Shown here: positions 12,181-23,019 of the stretch, in pieces | Numbering within the stretch: the first letter of the stretch is position 1 | Layout of the letters: each line of letters starts with the position of its first letter | Assembly (NCBI RefSeq): GCF_910592395.1 | Contig: NC_088313.1 | Location: 13,224,437 to 13,288,436, forward strand | DNA: 64,000 nt | Reading direction: 5' to 3' | DNA from: Lineus longissimus | Taxonomy: Eukaryota > Nemertea > Pilidiophora > Heteronemertea > Lineidae | The notes under the pieces: generated by a model | Told to the model about the DNA's origin: nothing | Seen by the model: the letters and a program-made list of their open reading frames with translations, nothing else | Databases searched by the model: none | Program-made: the position numbers and the translations under genes

Positions 12181-13790
12181 TTAACGGATAACGATCGAAA
12201 CCCGAAATCTATGGGAAAAGCGACTAGAGAGATACATGCATATCAACAATATGCTAACATTTCAGCATGATAGCACTCCCGTTTGTGCCTCGGTAGCAAA
12301 ACGTGTCAAAACTTATTGATCCGCCCTCGTATACCTTCCGACAATGTTATCAGCGTTGAGAGGAAACCTTGAAGGTCTCCTTTATTGTAAACCTATTTCT
12401 ACAAGACCCGGTAATCATTTTGAACTTGGTCATCAGCGAAAGATGAGGAGTCACATTTAAAATGATTTCATGATAATGGGTTCTTTGGATGATTATTTTA
12501 GTTATATTTAAAAGTCCCCTCTCATTTAGGCTAGTTTTGAGACACCCCGTACAACTTGCATTCCGTCAGAGGTCACCAATCAATTAGGCGATTCCTCTGA
12601 TCGCAGGAAGCCACTATTCCTGCTGATGATGCTGGAATCCGCTATCCAAGTGGAAATCGGGCCCATTCATCTATCTTGGTGAGTGCTAACAATCACCGCC
12701 TAATGACCATTCCCGGAACTCTCCCACTCGTAGATGCTGATGGGCTGGCGCCCATGAATGGTAAATCGGGTTTAGGTACGCATCATCATTATCATCACTT
12801 GATGGATTATAAAGTTCTTGCCTGGCTGGGTTTCTTGGTATCATTGCCATGGTGAGGATATTTGTCCTTGGCAAATGCAACACTTGTAAGGCGAATAACC
12901 CATTAGCAGCCGCCGTCGAACCCAGGTATGCATCACCTTTGTCATTATTTCTTGGAAACCTTTGAGCTTCTTTCCGGGGAAATGAACTGGATGGATATAA
13001 TAGTTCCTAGGAGGCGACCATACCATTCACTTTTTAACATGTTTTCTATCAGACGTTAATCGGGCTCACCAAACTTCAGGTCTTATTGTTGGGGGTCTCA
13101 GGGTTTGATACTTTTTTCTCCTTGCTCTGGGCTATTCAGAAACCGAAAGTTGAATAGGTGAACACCACCTAGATTTCGAAAAAAAGAAAAGAAATGTGAA
13201 AATCCGGGATTTCAGAAAATTTCTGCTAGTTTCAATGCAAAACGAGTCAACTGATGACCATCAGCAAGCTCGAAGGATGACATTATTTTTTCAAAAGGAA
13301 CTTAATTAAACTTTTGGGTCGATCTCAGGATCTTCTCAATGAGTATTTTAAATTCGAGACTTTAAAAAACTACCCACATCAAAAACGATGCTTCTCCTTA
13401 CTGATTGCAAGTTCCCTCCGAGCTTATGAATATTCAAATGGAGGTGTCGCCACAGCATTGTGAAGGTGCGTATGTTGTCTTTGAGCAAATAATGTTAATA
13501 AAGGCAGAATGAGCACTTTTGACAGAAACAGTTTGTTGCCAAAACCATGCCAAAATAGTTTGTTTATCAAACATATCACGAAATGTACTTGGAAACGGGG
13601 GAGCAGGTACATGTATATAGTACATGTACAAGTAGATAGTGTCACACCAATGAAAGGGCAAGCCAGACTTGCTTTATGGGACACTCTTTACTTTAACACC
13701 CCTATCTCTAATGCCGGGTACCTGGCGAGAAGATAGTTTGTACCCTCCATTTACCTAGCTGGCGGCTAACCAAACGACCGCATCGGAAAA
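12180..13790. other. Non-coding stretch, no gene recognised
   Basis: Weakly similar segments at about 12773 and 12925 (AGGTACGCATCATC and AGGTATGCATCACC) hint at an old tandem duplication of about 150 bp. Minus-strand frames of 61-65 codons lie across it, without support. TACATGTA-rich sequence occurs near 13605-13630. Confidence 0.35.
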
Positions 13791-13795
13791 GGCTA

Positions 13796-13868
13796 ACAAA
13801 GGGGCTCGAACCTTCGACCTTCCGTTCACGCGGCGGACGCCTTAACCGCTGGACCATCGGGATCGTAT
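13796..13868 (-). repeat. tRNA-like SINE head (minus strand)
   Basis: Read on the minus strand, the segment has a Pol III A-box-like TGGTCCAGCGGTTAAGG and a B box GGTTCGAGCCCC at tRNA-like spacing. The 3' acceptor side does not pair with the 5' side, and the anticodon stem has a mismatch and lacks T33. A functional tRNA is therefore unlikely. I read it as the head of a tRNA-derived SINE or a tRNA pseudogene that continues leftward on the plus-strand map. The 3' end is not defined. Confidence 0.5.
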
Positions 13869-13939
13869 AAGACTTAAGATATAAAGCACCACGATACCGA
13901 CTCAAAATGTAAATTAATTCAGGCAAACACCACCACAAT

Positions 13940-16690
13940 GTCAGTGCAAATCCCCGCTTTCAGGAACATACATTTCAGACTTGTCAGGAGATCAACATAT
14001 CCAACGAAACTGTGGAGAGAACAGACCCAAGCCCGAACAGTCAAACTTGCAGTTTAATGAGAACGAAATGTAATGAATTAACGCGTCTGTCGATAAATTG
14101 CCGGCTTATCAACTGAGCCCAGCGGTCTAATGAAAAGTTGAACCAGGGAAACCCAATGAATAAATCATACGATGTTGATGGACGAGCAAGAATGGCGGTA
14201 CGTCTCATGAAAATGTCCATGGACGCCTAAACGCTTTCACCAAGTGATTTACAAATCTGAGGGGATGTAGAAAGTCTGGTAAATTGTTCAAATGTTGCTC
14301 CTTAGAAGATCTACAACACTTTATTAACAGCAATAAAAAACACGTGTTGGATGACAGCCTGTGTCGTTTTATTTTACTGGTACATGTAGTTTCCTCAGTA
14401 AACTAAAATAAATCATTTGTGGCTTTTTAAATATTTTTCTTGAGGCATCATATTGAGCCAATAACATGATAAAATATCGCGTTTTCTTGCAACTTGGTGA
14501 ATACGATCAGTCATTGGGTCATAAATGACGTCATCATGGCGGTCTATTTCTAACATCCGGGTCAATTCCGCTGGTGTTGCCCCGGATGTTCGTCTGCCGC
14601 AGAAAGCGAATCTCATAGCGAATTCTGTCTGTTTGATACCAAAGGGCATCGTTAATGAGACAGGGGTTCTTGCCTTGATCTCATATCCCACCAATTCGCT
14701 TGGAAAGGAAGCCAGAGTGGGGGAAAAGACACTGAAGTGGCCGGGATAGGAAATTGACAGTGACTATTTAAAGCATTTTAGCATATGATTCCGGTCTGAA
14801 TGTGCCGTCAAACAACCGCATTTGTAATTAGTGTTCCCTTTTTAGAACTACCCATTAGATGGCCATTCCGTGATTCTGATTGGTCAGTTTATCTTTGATC
14901 GATTGTGATTTTGATTACATGTAGGTTAAGATAAATAGGTATTTCCGAGCCGTCTTGTGATTTTGATACAAAATTGCAGCATTTTCGGCTGTTGGTTATC
15001 GAGATAACCTCGGAAATAGGGATGACATTTCGAAGAACTTCATCTCGAACCGATGCAGGGCCTCGTGAAAGGAGGCGCTTATTCTCGGTTGAATGTAGAA
15101 ATTCACGACACAACTCTGCGAGCACGTGCCACAGTTCAATCTATACTGGGATGCAAATCATTTCGTTACAAGAAGTAAAGACATTTTTGTGTCGTGCAGC
15201 AACTTTCATCAAAGGATTCGCAAAAAAGAAATAAATGCACCGAGCAGTTTTTGTGTGATTTTCCCCTTTGACATTTAAAACTGCATGGCTTTGGATGTCG
15301 AGGAAAAAGACGAAGACAACTCTTTTGAAGAGCAAGAGTTATGAGAGTCTTTAGTTCCCATAGCGTTGCGTTTATTGTATATTCATTGTTATAAGCTCAG
15401 TAGATTTTTATGCAAAAAGCATTGTACAAGTATGCATTTCATTGATAAGGGTATAGTTTGCACTAAATGCGATTTGCACAGAGCATGCGACATCGCAGGC
15501 AAAAGCTTTCGCTGGTTGGAGTGCAATGACGCATTATAAAACAGAGCCGTCGCGCTTGCGTTGTCGCAATCGCAAGCAATGGAAACCTGAGAGTAGCTCG
15601 ATTGATTCAATCGTAATCAGCGCCGAGGAGTATTCCTCGCGCCAATCTTACTTATTAACAATGGGTGCACTCCATAGGGAAAGACGAAAAAAGGTCAATA
15701 CATGAATATTCGCCACTGAGCTCATGAAGGTGAGAATAGAGTATCCTGCCATCTCTGAATCTAAATCACAATAGTTCCTCGGCTCCCTTAACAACGGTTA
15801 ACATTCGCGTGCGTTATTTTCCGATATCGTCTCGTGAAACTACAATACGCCAAGGAAATCACGGTTATTCAATAGCTTCTCGCGGAGCAGCAGCCAAATG
15901 GAAGAAACTGCAAACAATAGATTTCCCAGTAGGGGATTACAATTTTAAAATAGCAGCCAGCGTGCAAGAAGTGACAATGGCGTGACATGCTAATCATATA
16001 TCGTTAGCTGGTAAACTCATCACAACATTCCGCCAGGCTAATAAAGAATATGTTGATGAAAAGCGAAATGGTGTTTTCAATACATGTAGCAAAAAGCGCG
16101 CTAGCTAAGATATCCGACACATGATCCTCGGATACACGGATGATAAACAAAAGAAGCTGTGCTATTCACCTTTGGTGACTTGGAGCCAAAAAATGAACAG
16201 ACGTGAAATAATGTGATATTTCGTTTTTCATTTCTTTTCTAGTATTAACATGAAAAAAACAGGTAGATCTTACGTTGGGTAAAGGTATTGGGGTACCTTT
16301 GTCATGTTTGTAACACAATGGAACGCCCTCAGACCTACTTTTATCACGGGTCTCCGAAATAAGGGTTAAAGCGTTATAAAATGGCCATGTAGGTTTAAGG
16401 TAAAAGAAGAAGAAAGGAAACAGAGAGCCTTGAGTCCCCGTAGCGGACCGAAAGGTAAGAAACACGATTTTAACAGGTTCGCCCCAAGTACATAAATGCA
16501 CCACACAATGTACATGGGGCGGACATGTAAAGTCACGTGGGTATCTGATGCACTTCCGTCCCTTCTGGACCTCCGTGGATTCCTTGCTCCTTCTTCTACT
16601 TAAACCCTTTTTGCAATATTTGTTGCAATATTTAATCACTTACTGACCCTTGATTCAGTGGCCTGTGGCTTGTGGGTGTTGCAGGGATAT
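13940..16690. other. Non-coding stretch, no gene recognised
   Basis: A TGACGTCA (CRE-like) octamer near 14526 is followed by CATGGCGG. A 93-codon minus frame (14413-14694) overlaps it but shows no domain. A small inverted pair with TATTTCCGAG near 14940 and CTCGGAAATA near 15008 is noted. Nothing else could be supported. Confidence 0.35.
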
Positions 16691-17097
16691 AGGGCAACGG
16701 CAGCGCAGTGGAAGAGAGTCATGCTCATGATCAGGAGATCGTGGGTTCGACTCCCGGCCGAGTCACTACTTAGTTCCCCTGTGACAGCGGATATAGTCCC
16801 CCTGGAGTCATAGTCCGGTAGCATTGTATTTGACCAATTAAGCAGCATGATCTATTGTACCGCTAACCCCAACCAAAACATTTAGCAATGCGGGCTATTG
16901 TTACACGGACTATCAGCCCTAGGACTACTATCCCTTGCACACCCCTACTGGTCGAGTTCAAGTGAGTGCCTTCTGGTTGCACCTTGAAACCCTGATTAAT
17001 TTCAGTGGAGACCGGGGTAATAAGGTAATATCCCAAAAGCGCTTTGATCAGGCGAACATGGAAAAGCGCTATATAAGAACTCAATATTAATATTAAG
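16691..17097 (+). mobile_element. tRNA-derived SINE, about 407 bp
   Basis: The 5' part carries an A box (GGCAGCGCAGTGGAAGAG) and a B box (GGGTTCGACTCCCGG) with tRNA-like spacing, followed by GGCCGAGTCAC. The body runs about 300 bp. The 3' end has AAAAGCGCTATATAAGAACTC followed by an ATATTA/ATTAA-type tail, the style of 3' end shared by many SINEs that borrow a LINE tail. Transcription would be by Pol III from the internal boxes, with mobilisation by a partner LINE in trans. The nearby LINE at 38-44 kb does not obviously share this tail. Target-site duplications were not resolved. Confidence 0.75.
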
Positions 17098-17099
17098 AT

Positions 17100-18330
17100 G
17101 GAATAAAAATTAGAAAATTGTGCCTTTTACGCCCCTCAAAATTAACAAGTATATACATGTATCTAAAGCCGTCATTACATCTTCAGATAAAAAGGTATTT
17201 CTAAGGTAGAGCTGAATGCCCTGAGGGTACTTCCGAAACAAAATGTTAGACGTAAACTAGTTGGACAAGTTTCGATTTTTGTTGTTGTTCAGATCAAGGG
17301 TCGTTGTTGGTAAGGGCTTACGCACATCCTGTATGATAATGCACAGTATATTATGCATAAGCATATGCCTACATCTGACAAAGAAATAAGAATGCTAAAA
17401 GTATGTAATCGAAAGAACTGAAAACGCTCTCGCTTGTGTAAGGGACTAATTAGATTGGTTTATATTTCAAACAGAGAAATGCTAAACTACATACAAGTAC
17501 ATGTACAAGTTGGACCTCTATTCTCGTCATCACCTAAGGTTATCTTCTCCTTTTTGAGTGCGAATGTGGAGAAGATGTAGTATAACCAGAGATTCCGACA
17601 GTAAAGTATATTCTTAATAAAGAAAACAAATAAATACTGATACCTAAAATAGACAACATGACACAAGAAGGGATGAACTTTCTCAGATGCGTCATTTTTC
17701 CCAGAGTATTGTAAAGGGCAGAGAGCCACGCTGATGTCAAAATAGAAGGTATTATACAAATGCGAGAAAGAAAAGCAAAACATCACATGATAAAAAGGGT
17801 TCGCAATCGTAAACATACAAAGGTTGCAGGCCATTTTAACTGCGACATTCAGGGTTCTTTTGTTCGTGATACTTTTGAAAAGCTATCACGCTTATGAAAA
17901 ATCGGTTGCGGTATGTCGACGTTTGGCTGATAATGTCCGATGATGTGTCGTGCCTTATCTAACAAATATGGTAGAAATGTTCAGTTCAGTTCGTAAACTG
18001 ACGCAGAGACAGTTGAAGTAGCTGAAAGATGGCTTGGATTTCCACACCGATATGTTACTTTATCAGGTTACTGCCCGCTGTCGTCAACTAACCAACTTGT
18101 CGATAATAACTTTCCTTGAAGTGAATTTCATTATTAACTCTAAAAATCTATGTTGGATCGTGTCTACATGTATGGGAAGCAGTTTATCAGATGTAGTATT
18201 CCTCTCCCTGTACCGGCAGCTCTGCTATCTTCAGCACTGTCTATGCCTGATAAGATACATGTATTCTATTTAAAGAACCCACCCAGCGTCTCTCAGTGGA
18301 TTATGCCGTTTCAAACCAGGCAGCGATTAT
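17100..18330. other. Non-coding stretch, no gene seen
   Basis: AT-rich sequence. The 115-codon minus frame at 17487-17834 is hydrophobic and Phe/Tyr-rich but shows no recognisable pattern and no splice support. TACATGTAC motifs occur near 17497. Confidence 0.35.
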
Positions 18331-18336
18331 TTTGAT

Positions 18337-18470
18337 AGGCCGGGTATATTTGGCAAGCCGCTCGCCGAACTGGCATCATTTTTTGCCCTGGTTGGAGAGC
18401 CGTTTGCCGAACAACACTGAAAATCAACCAAATCAACCCTGTAAAACTTCTACCCTGTTTGACGAGCCGG
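18337..18470 (+). repeat. Dispersed block, copy 2 of 2
   Basis: Its first 34 bases match 9777-9810 with a single T/G difference, and a shared CTGAAAATCAACC segment follows after a longer spacer. The right end, with TTTGACGAGCCGG, is only weakly complementary to the left end. It lies about 30 bp left of the hairpin element at 18498. Confidence 0.5.
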
Positions 18471-18491
18471 AGACTTTACAATACATTAGCC

Positions 18492-19037
18492 AATTGGTAC
18501 GGTGGCCCATAGAGGACATGCGTTTATTTTCAATATATTAGAATATTTTTCTTTTTACAATGCGTTTTTTTTCTCTCGAATTATAACCGCCGTCGGATTT
18601 ATTTCTCACCGCCGAAAAAATAATTCCCACCGCCGGGTTAAAAATAATAATTCCCACCACCGCCAAGGAAAATAATATCCATCGTGGTGGAAAATAATAT
18701 CCACAGCGGTGGAAATTAATATGTTACTATTGATATGTTACTCTCCTTGACCTGATACTAGTCCAGCCACAATCGTGGTTGTAAACATATTAATTTCCAC
18801 CGCGGTGGATATTAATTTCCACCGCGGTGGATATTATTTTCCACCGCGGTGGATATTATTTTCCTTGGCGGTGGTGGGAATTATTATTTTCAACATGGCG
18901 GTGAGAATTATTTTTTCGGCGGTGAGAAATAAATCCGACGGCGGTTGTAATTCGAGAGAAAAAAAACGCATTGTAAAAAAGAAATTTCTATTATATTGAA
19001 AATAAACGCATGTCCTCTATGGGCCACCGTAAATTGG
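18492..19037. mobile_element. Long hairpin (MITE-like) element with aattgg target duplication
   Basis: The element spans 18498-19031. Its terminal inverted repeats begin TACGGTGGCCCATAGAGGAC. Direct repeats aattgg (18492-18497 and 19032-19037) flank it, consistent with a 6-bp target-site duplication. The arms are near-perfect over roughly 225 bp, leaving only a short loop near 18725-18790, so a single strand could fold end to end. The inner arm holds reiterated CCACCGCGGTGG palindromes alternating with ATATTATTTT/ATATTAATTT spacers, and the right arm has an extra unit. No transposase is encoded. A 6-bp target duplication with TA-starting ends fits what I recall of IS3EU-type eukaryotic elements, but I cannot confirm that assignment. 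Confidence 0.85.
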
Positions 19038-19419
19038 AGAGCAGTGACGTCATATTTGAATTATTATGCGCATAATTAACAATGGCCGATTTCTCGCTTT
19101 CGATTCATTTTCTTTTACTAAACTCGTGTTGTTGTCGGAAATCGATGGAGTGGACTATACACGAGTATGTGATTAACTGATAAGCGTAATAAATGCATTG
19201 GGTACATTGCTAAGGTCCTTCGCTATAACTTCAGTAGTGTTGTTGACCGCTTTGCCATTGAATGATAATGAGCTCTTCGACAACTACATGTATAAATATT
19301 AATAAGTTCGGCTCTCCATTCATGGAAAAAAAGTCGATGTTTGGTAAGCCCAGATTGCCAAATAGTCACTTCCATTTTGATATCTGGGAAGAGCCAGGCA
19401 AATCTATATGCTATCCTTA

Positions 19420-19574
19420 TACAGTAGAACCTCTCTATTATTGGGACTGACAAGTGCTGTCCATAATAAAGAGGTGTCCTGATTAGAGTGGTCAACTTGA
19501 ATGGAAACAACCAATTTGGGAACAAAACTGGTGTCCTTAATAGAGAGGTGTCCGCTATTAGAGGTTCTACTGTA
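19420..19574. mobile_element. pogo/Tigger-like non-autonomous element
   Basis: The terminal inverted repeats CAGTAGAACCTCTCTATTA (from 19422) and TAATAGAGAGG/...AGAGGTTCTACTG (ending 19572) are flanked on both sides by TA (19420-19421 and 19573-19574). A CAGT start with TA duplication is typical of the pogo branch of the Tc1/mariner superfamily. The body is 151 bp with no coding capacity. It repeats the TIR-like words internally (AATAGAGAGGTGTCC), as in many miniature pogo derivatives. Confidence 0.8.
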
Positions 19575-19710
19575 CTAGGTGCCCATAAGGATGTATGGGG
19601 TGATAGGCGAGATGAATACTGCCTTTTGATAATTTGCAGACGTAAGTCAGTGATCAGTTGATTTGTGATGAAGGAGGAAACCGAGACGTTATAAGAGAGA
19701 GTTGTGTTTT

Positions 19711-19772
19711 GGCTAGGGTTGGGACCGACGATCTCGTGATCAGAGGTAACCGGCGCTCGGCCACGCTCATCC
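19711..19772 (-). repeat. Degenerate tRNA-like SINE remnant (minus strand)
   Basis: On the minus strand GTGGCCGAGCGCCGGTTAC resembles a Pol III A box region, and GATCGTCGGTCCCAACCC a decayed B box, with a DGATCACGAGATCG anticodon-arm-like segment between. The GGTTCGA core is mutated, so this is an old SINE copy, not a gene. Confidence 0.45.
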
Positions 19773-20147
19773 GAATATACGCCAATACCGATGGAAACAC
19801 TCCCATATGGATGGTGCCCATATTAATGGCATAATTTGTCATTTATTCAAGTAATTTAACGAGCAATGCTATCAGAAAAAGCTTTTGTTTACATCAAACA
19901 ACGATCAGAAAAACCATGAAAGGGACTGAGGTGACAAGAATGTGCATGACCTGACACCATAGCTGAGTCACATAAGTTGCATCGGGATACTGCTACAGCT
20001 GACTATATTGTTCTATGAAGAAATATATGAATAGGTATTAACAAGGTTTCAATTGTTTTAAGCGTCTTTATGATAGCAAAAAACAAACTATCCATAGGCA
20101 CATCCAAATTGGAGAGTTTCCATCCGTATTGGCGTATTTCCATAGCG
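19768..20147. repeat. Inverted repeat pair with TTTCCATCSGTATTGGCGTAT arms
   Basis: The sequence 20097-20147 (ATCCAAATTGGAGAG, then TTTCCATCCGTATTGGCG) is the reverse complement, with a few mismatches, of 19768-19818. The arms are about 50 bp and flank a centre of about 280 bp. The left arm abuts the SINE-like remnant. It could be a MITE or two inverted insertions of one repeat. Confidence 0.6.
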
Positions 20148-20320
20148 GCGCTGCACAGGCGCTGGTGTTGGTTTCGCCACTTAGGTCTCGTCACTGCGCT
20201 ATACTCTGACAGCCCTTTTCCGAAATATAAGCAAATATAATGATATTATTATGCAAAAGATCTTCGCACTGCAAAATTAAGAAAATTTAGCCTATTACTT
20301 ACTTCAACTGTCCTTCACAA

Positions 20321-20866
20321 ATGGTTGAAGACCAATCGAGAAAAAAACATCCCAGAAAAAAACATCAAATCCGGAACACCACAAATTTTAGAATCCAACG
20401 AAAAGAAGTCTTTAAAACTCACCTTTTAGTCAAGTGTCTGATCACACAATCAAATACTTTTAAGACATATATCCAAAGAGGAAATGATTTCGTCAAGATC
20501 TCTCGACGATGGTGGATTTATCATAAATCGAATAGTTTCAACTATGACAGCCTCGCCGCCGGAAGATGCTGGAGACTTCGATTAGGAAACCGATTGGTGA
20601 TGGCCGTTACTAAGAGTGATGCCTCGATGTGGCGCCAGGGTGGTAGCGAAACCGATCACGGTAAAGTGAGACTGCTCCCAGGCTTCCGTGGACAACTAAC
20701 GCGAGAGCTGACACATAGTTTGATTGGATTTGATTATTTGAATGTAGCGTTATTAGAATTGGCGGCTCGCAAGTACCCGGTCACCCAGGGGCACCTTGAC
20801 ATACAAGGCATTGATATCACAGTGCCCTCCCGCTCAATAGAAGTACAACACGTAAGTGGAAACTAA
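20321..20866 (+). CDS. Unidentified 181-codon open frame, possible exon
   Basis: An ATG opens a 181-residue frame, the longest outside the LINE. The first half is Lys/Arg/Asn-rich and looks like chance reading. The second half (about residues 77-178) is more protein-like, with SLAAGRCWRLRLGNRLVMAV, RLLPGFRGQLTRELTHSLIG and ELAARKYPVTQGHLDIQGID. An AG acceptor-like site at about 20549 (ACTATGACAG) and a consensus donor GTAAGT at 20853 would bracket an exon of about 303 bp. I recognise no family. Expected chance frames in 64 kb make a frame of this length unremarkable, so it remains a candidate. Confidence 0.25.
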   Translation: MVEDQSRKKHPRKKHQIRNTTNFRIQRKEVFKTHLLVKCLITQSNTFKTYIQRGNDFVKISRRWWIYHKSNSFNYDSLAAGRCWRLRLGNRLVMAVTKSDASMWRQGGSETDHGKVRLLPGFRGQLTRELTHSLIGFDYLNVALLELAARKYPVTQGHLDIQGIDITVPSRSIEVQHVSGN

Positions 20867-20869
20867 TCC

Positions 20870-22845
20870 TATAAAATGGGGATATTTTGAACGGCACGGT
20901 CAAAATCATTTAGCCCGGTATGAAAGTATAAAATACCGGTCCCCTGCAAAAAGTGTTCGGCCCTCTTGCATTCTGACGGATTCTGACTCTAGTCAATGAA
21001 CTGCATAAAAAATTATCTCCAAACTAATGAAATTTACTACAATAAGCTAGTCCAAGAGTTCGTATTCATGATTGAATCTCTTTAAAACTAAGGTTGGAAT
21101 TCTGGACGTCAGGCACGATGCCCAAAGCTCGAGACCAATCTATGAGTTTTGCTGCTGGTGCCATACTAATGATCAGCCATTATTGTTTGAGAGCCAACGT
21201 ACCCGAGGGTGTATGAATGTCTTGAAAAGATTTTATCACCCGAGTTGTCCTGCAATTTGCACCCATTCTCGAGTGAGTCGCGGTAAATTGGAGTCTCAAG
21301 GGTATTTTGGACTTTTCGCAATTTGCGACCGACGCAGTCTCGGACATCTAAACAATTCTTCCGATTCAATATAATATTCGATCTGAAATAAAATGCATTT
21401 AGTTTCGGGATAAGTCACTGAACAACACCGATCTGACAAAGAGGTCAAATTGGCGAAGGAAAGCAACTTACTCGGCCACAAAAGCACAAACTCAGCGGCC
21501 GTCGTTTTTTAGCCGCAGATTCGTAAAACTACATGCATTAGTCGATAAAACCTGGTAAAGACAGATTCGATATTCACTCTGAACTATTCCTGAATAACTC
21601 ATCGACCAACAGCCAGGTCGAATTGGCGAAGGAAAGCAATGGCTTTGATTGAGACGCCCGGGTAAAATGGCCAAAATGAAAAGCCAAACGATAATGTAAC
21701 CAAACATTAACTCAGTCAAATATCAGCAGTCTTATACATCACAAACTAACGTAGTGCCACTTACTTGATTTGCGGGAGTTTTTCTCCCGCGATTCTGCTC
21801 GTGATGAGGCGAGAATTCAATATCAGCTCGCGGCAACGTATTCGGAAAGAATGGCTTTTCTCACTTATTTAATTTTCGAATCTAAATTTTTATAATGTGT
21901 TTATCAGCTGATGCGGTGTTTTCCATGCCTTAGGGTATTTGCGGCGTATATTTACCCAGTGCATAAGTGCATTCCTTCCTGATAGCGCTGATTCGGGAAA
22001 GAGGGTTAGAGGAGGGCGAGATTCAATAATATTTCCCCATGACTTTCCTTTTTTTATGGAGGATGATAGCTGAATCAGTTATGTTATGGTGACTTCCAAG
22101 GTCTAGAAGAGGCCTCATATCGAATCATCGAAATGGACTGGAATAAACGGAGTATAACGTGGCATGTTGCAATCAGCATCGATTCGAAATTCTTTAATTT
22201 CTCGTGCCAGAAAAAGCTGCCAAATTCAATGTGTTCTTGGCAATACTTATCAATAACATGTACCAATTTTGATTCAGCTGGAATAGTCAAATTGTCCATG
22301 TGTTTGAATATCTCATATATACTACATTTTCGATTGACACTGAGAATTGACCGATCGAATTTATGAAAAGCAGACATACACAGTCCTGTTCATGTAATTG
22401 TACGACGTGTACTTAAAATTACGTCCTTGTACTCGTTGACTTGATTTACGTCCGTCGACATTACAATCAGCCAGAGATAAGACAACTCTGGCAACAGCAC
22501 GCCCGGCACTCGATTCCCCTTCGATTCTATGCTTTGGCACGAACCTGTCATGCATCTCTAAACCAAAACACACGCATGTTACTTATCTTACCGCCGCTTA
22601 TCTGAGTTGAGCGCACCCAGGGTCATTTAGCCGAAGGCTTCACTGGCTGCCTCGTCGGAAGGAGTGAAATTTTGTAGAAATCCATGGGGGTAGGGCGCCG
22701 GGAGTGGCGTGGTCCTTAAACAGTTTTGCTCGAGCGATAACGAAGAGGATTTTTTCATTAACATACCATACGATCCTGGACGATTTATGACATATTTTGT
22801 CAAAGCCATGAGCAACTTATTAGAATAAAGATAGTCATTGTTTGA
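20870..22845. other. Non-coding stretch, no gene recognised
   Basis: Two similar segments near 21431-21462 and 21614-21644 share AGGTCRAATTGGCGAAGGAAAG, about 182 bp apart, suggesting an old tandem duplication. No coding or RNA gene signal. Confidence 0.4.
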
Positions 22846-22849
22846 CATA

Positions 22850-23015
22850 AAAGTAAAGACGATAACACGTTTTTCACAATCAACTATTTTGGTCCGAAAA
22901 CCCGACACAAGCTTTCGAGTCTTCACCAGACTCGTGAAGCTCGCCACGAGCTCGTGTCGGGTCTCCGGACCAAAATAAAGTCGATCATGAAAATGGTGTC
23001 ATTCCCTTTACTTTC
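22850..23015. mobile_element. Fold-back element centred on TTTTGGTCCGAAAACCCGAC
   Basis: TATTTTGGTCCGAAAACCCGACACAAGC at about 22885-22912 is the imperfect reverse complement of the right arm GCTCGTGTCGGGTCTCCGGACCAAAATA ending near 22977. The complementarity continues outward at lower identity: AAGTAAAGACGATAACACG...TTCACAATCAACT on the left pairs with TCGATCATGAAAATGGTGTCATTCCCTTTACTTT on the right. The total is about 165 bp with no coding content. No target duplication was resolved. Confidence 0.65.
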
Positions 23016-23019
23016 CTGC

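Noticed and set aside
12686-13026. Two minus-strand frames (61 and 65 codons), one with an NPIY-like motif
   Set aside because: They lie in different frames across what appears to be an old tandem duplication. The motif alone is not evidence.
13796-13868. Functional tRNA gene on the minus strand
   Set aside because: A and B boxes are present, but the acceptor stem does not pair and the anticodon loop lacks T33; a SINE head or pseudogene is more likely.
14413-14694. 93-codon minus-strand frame near a CRE-like TGACGTCA
   Set aside because: Composition is acceptable, but no domain, splice site or conservation evidence can be seen.
18775-18999. 74-codon frame across the right arm of the hairpin element
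   Set aside because: Reading of palindromic repeat sequence; no transposase motif.
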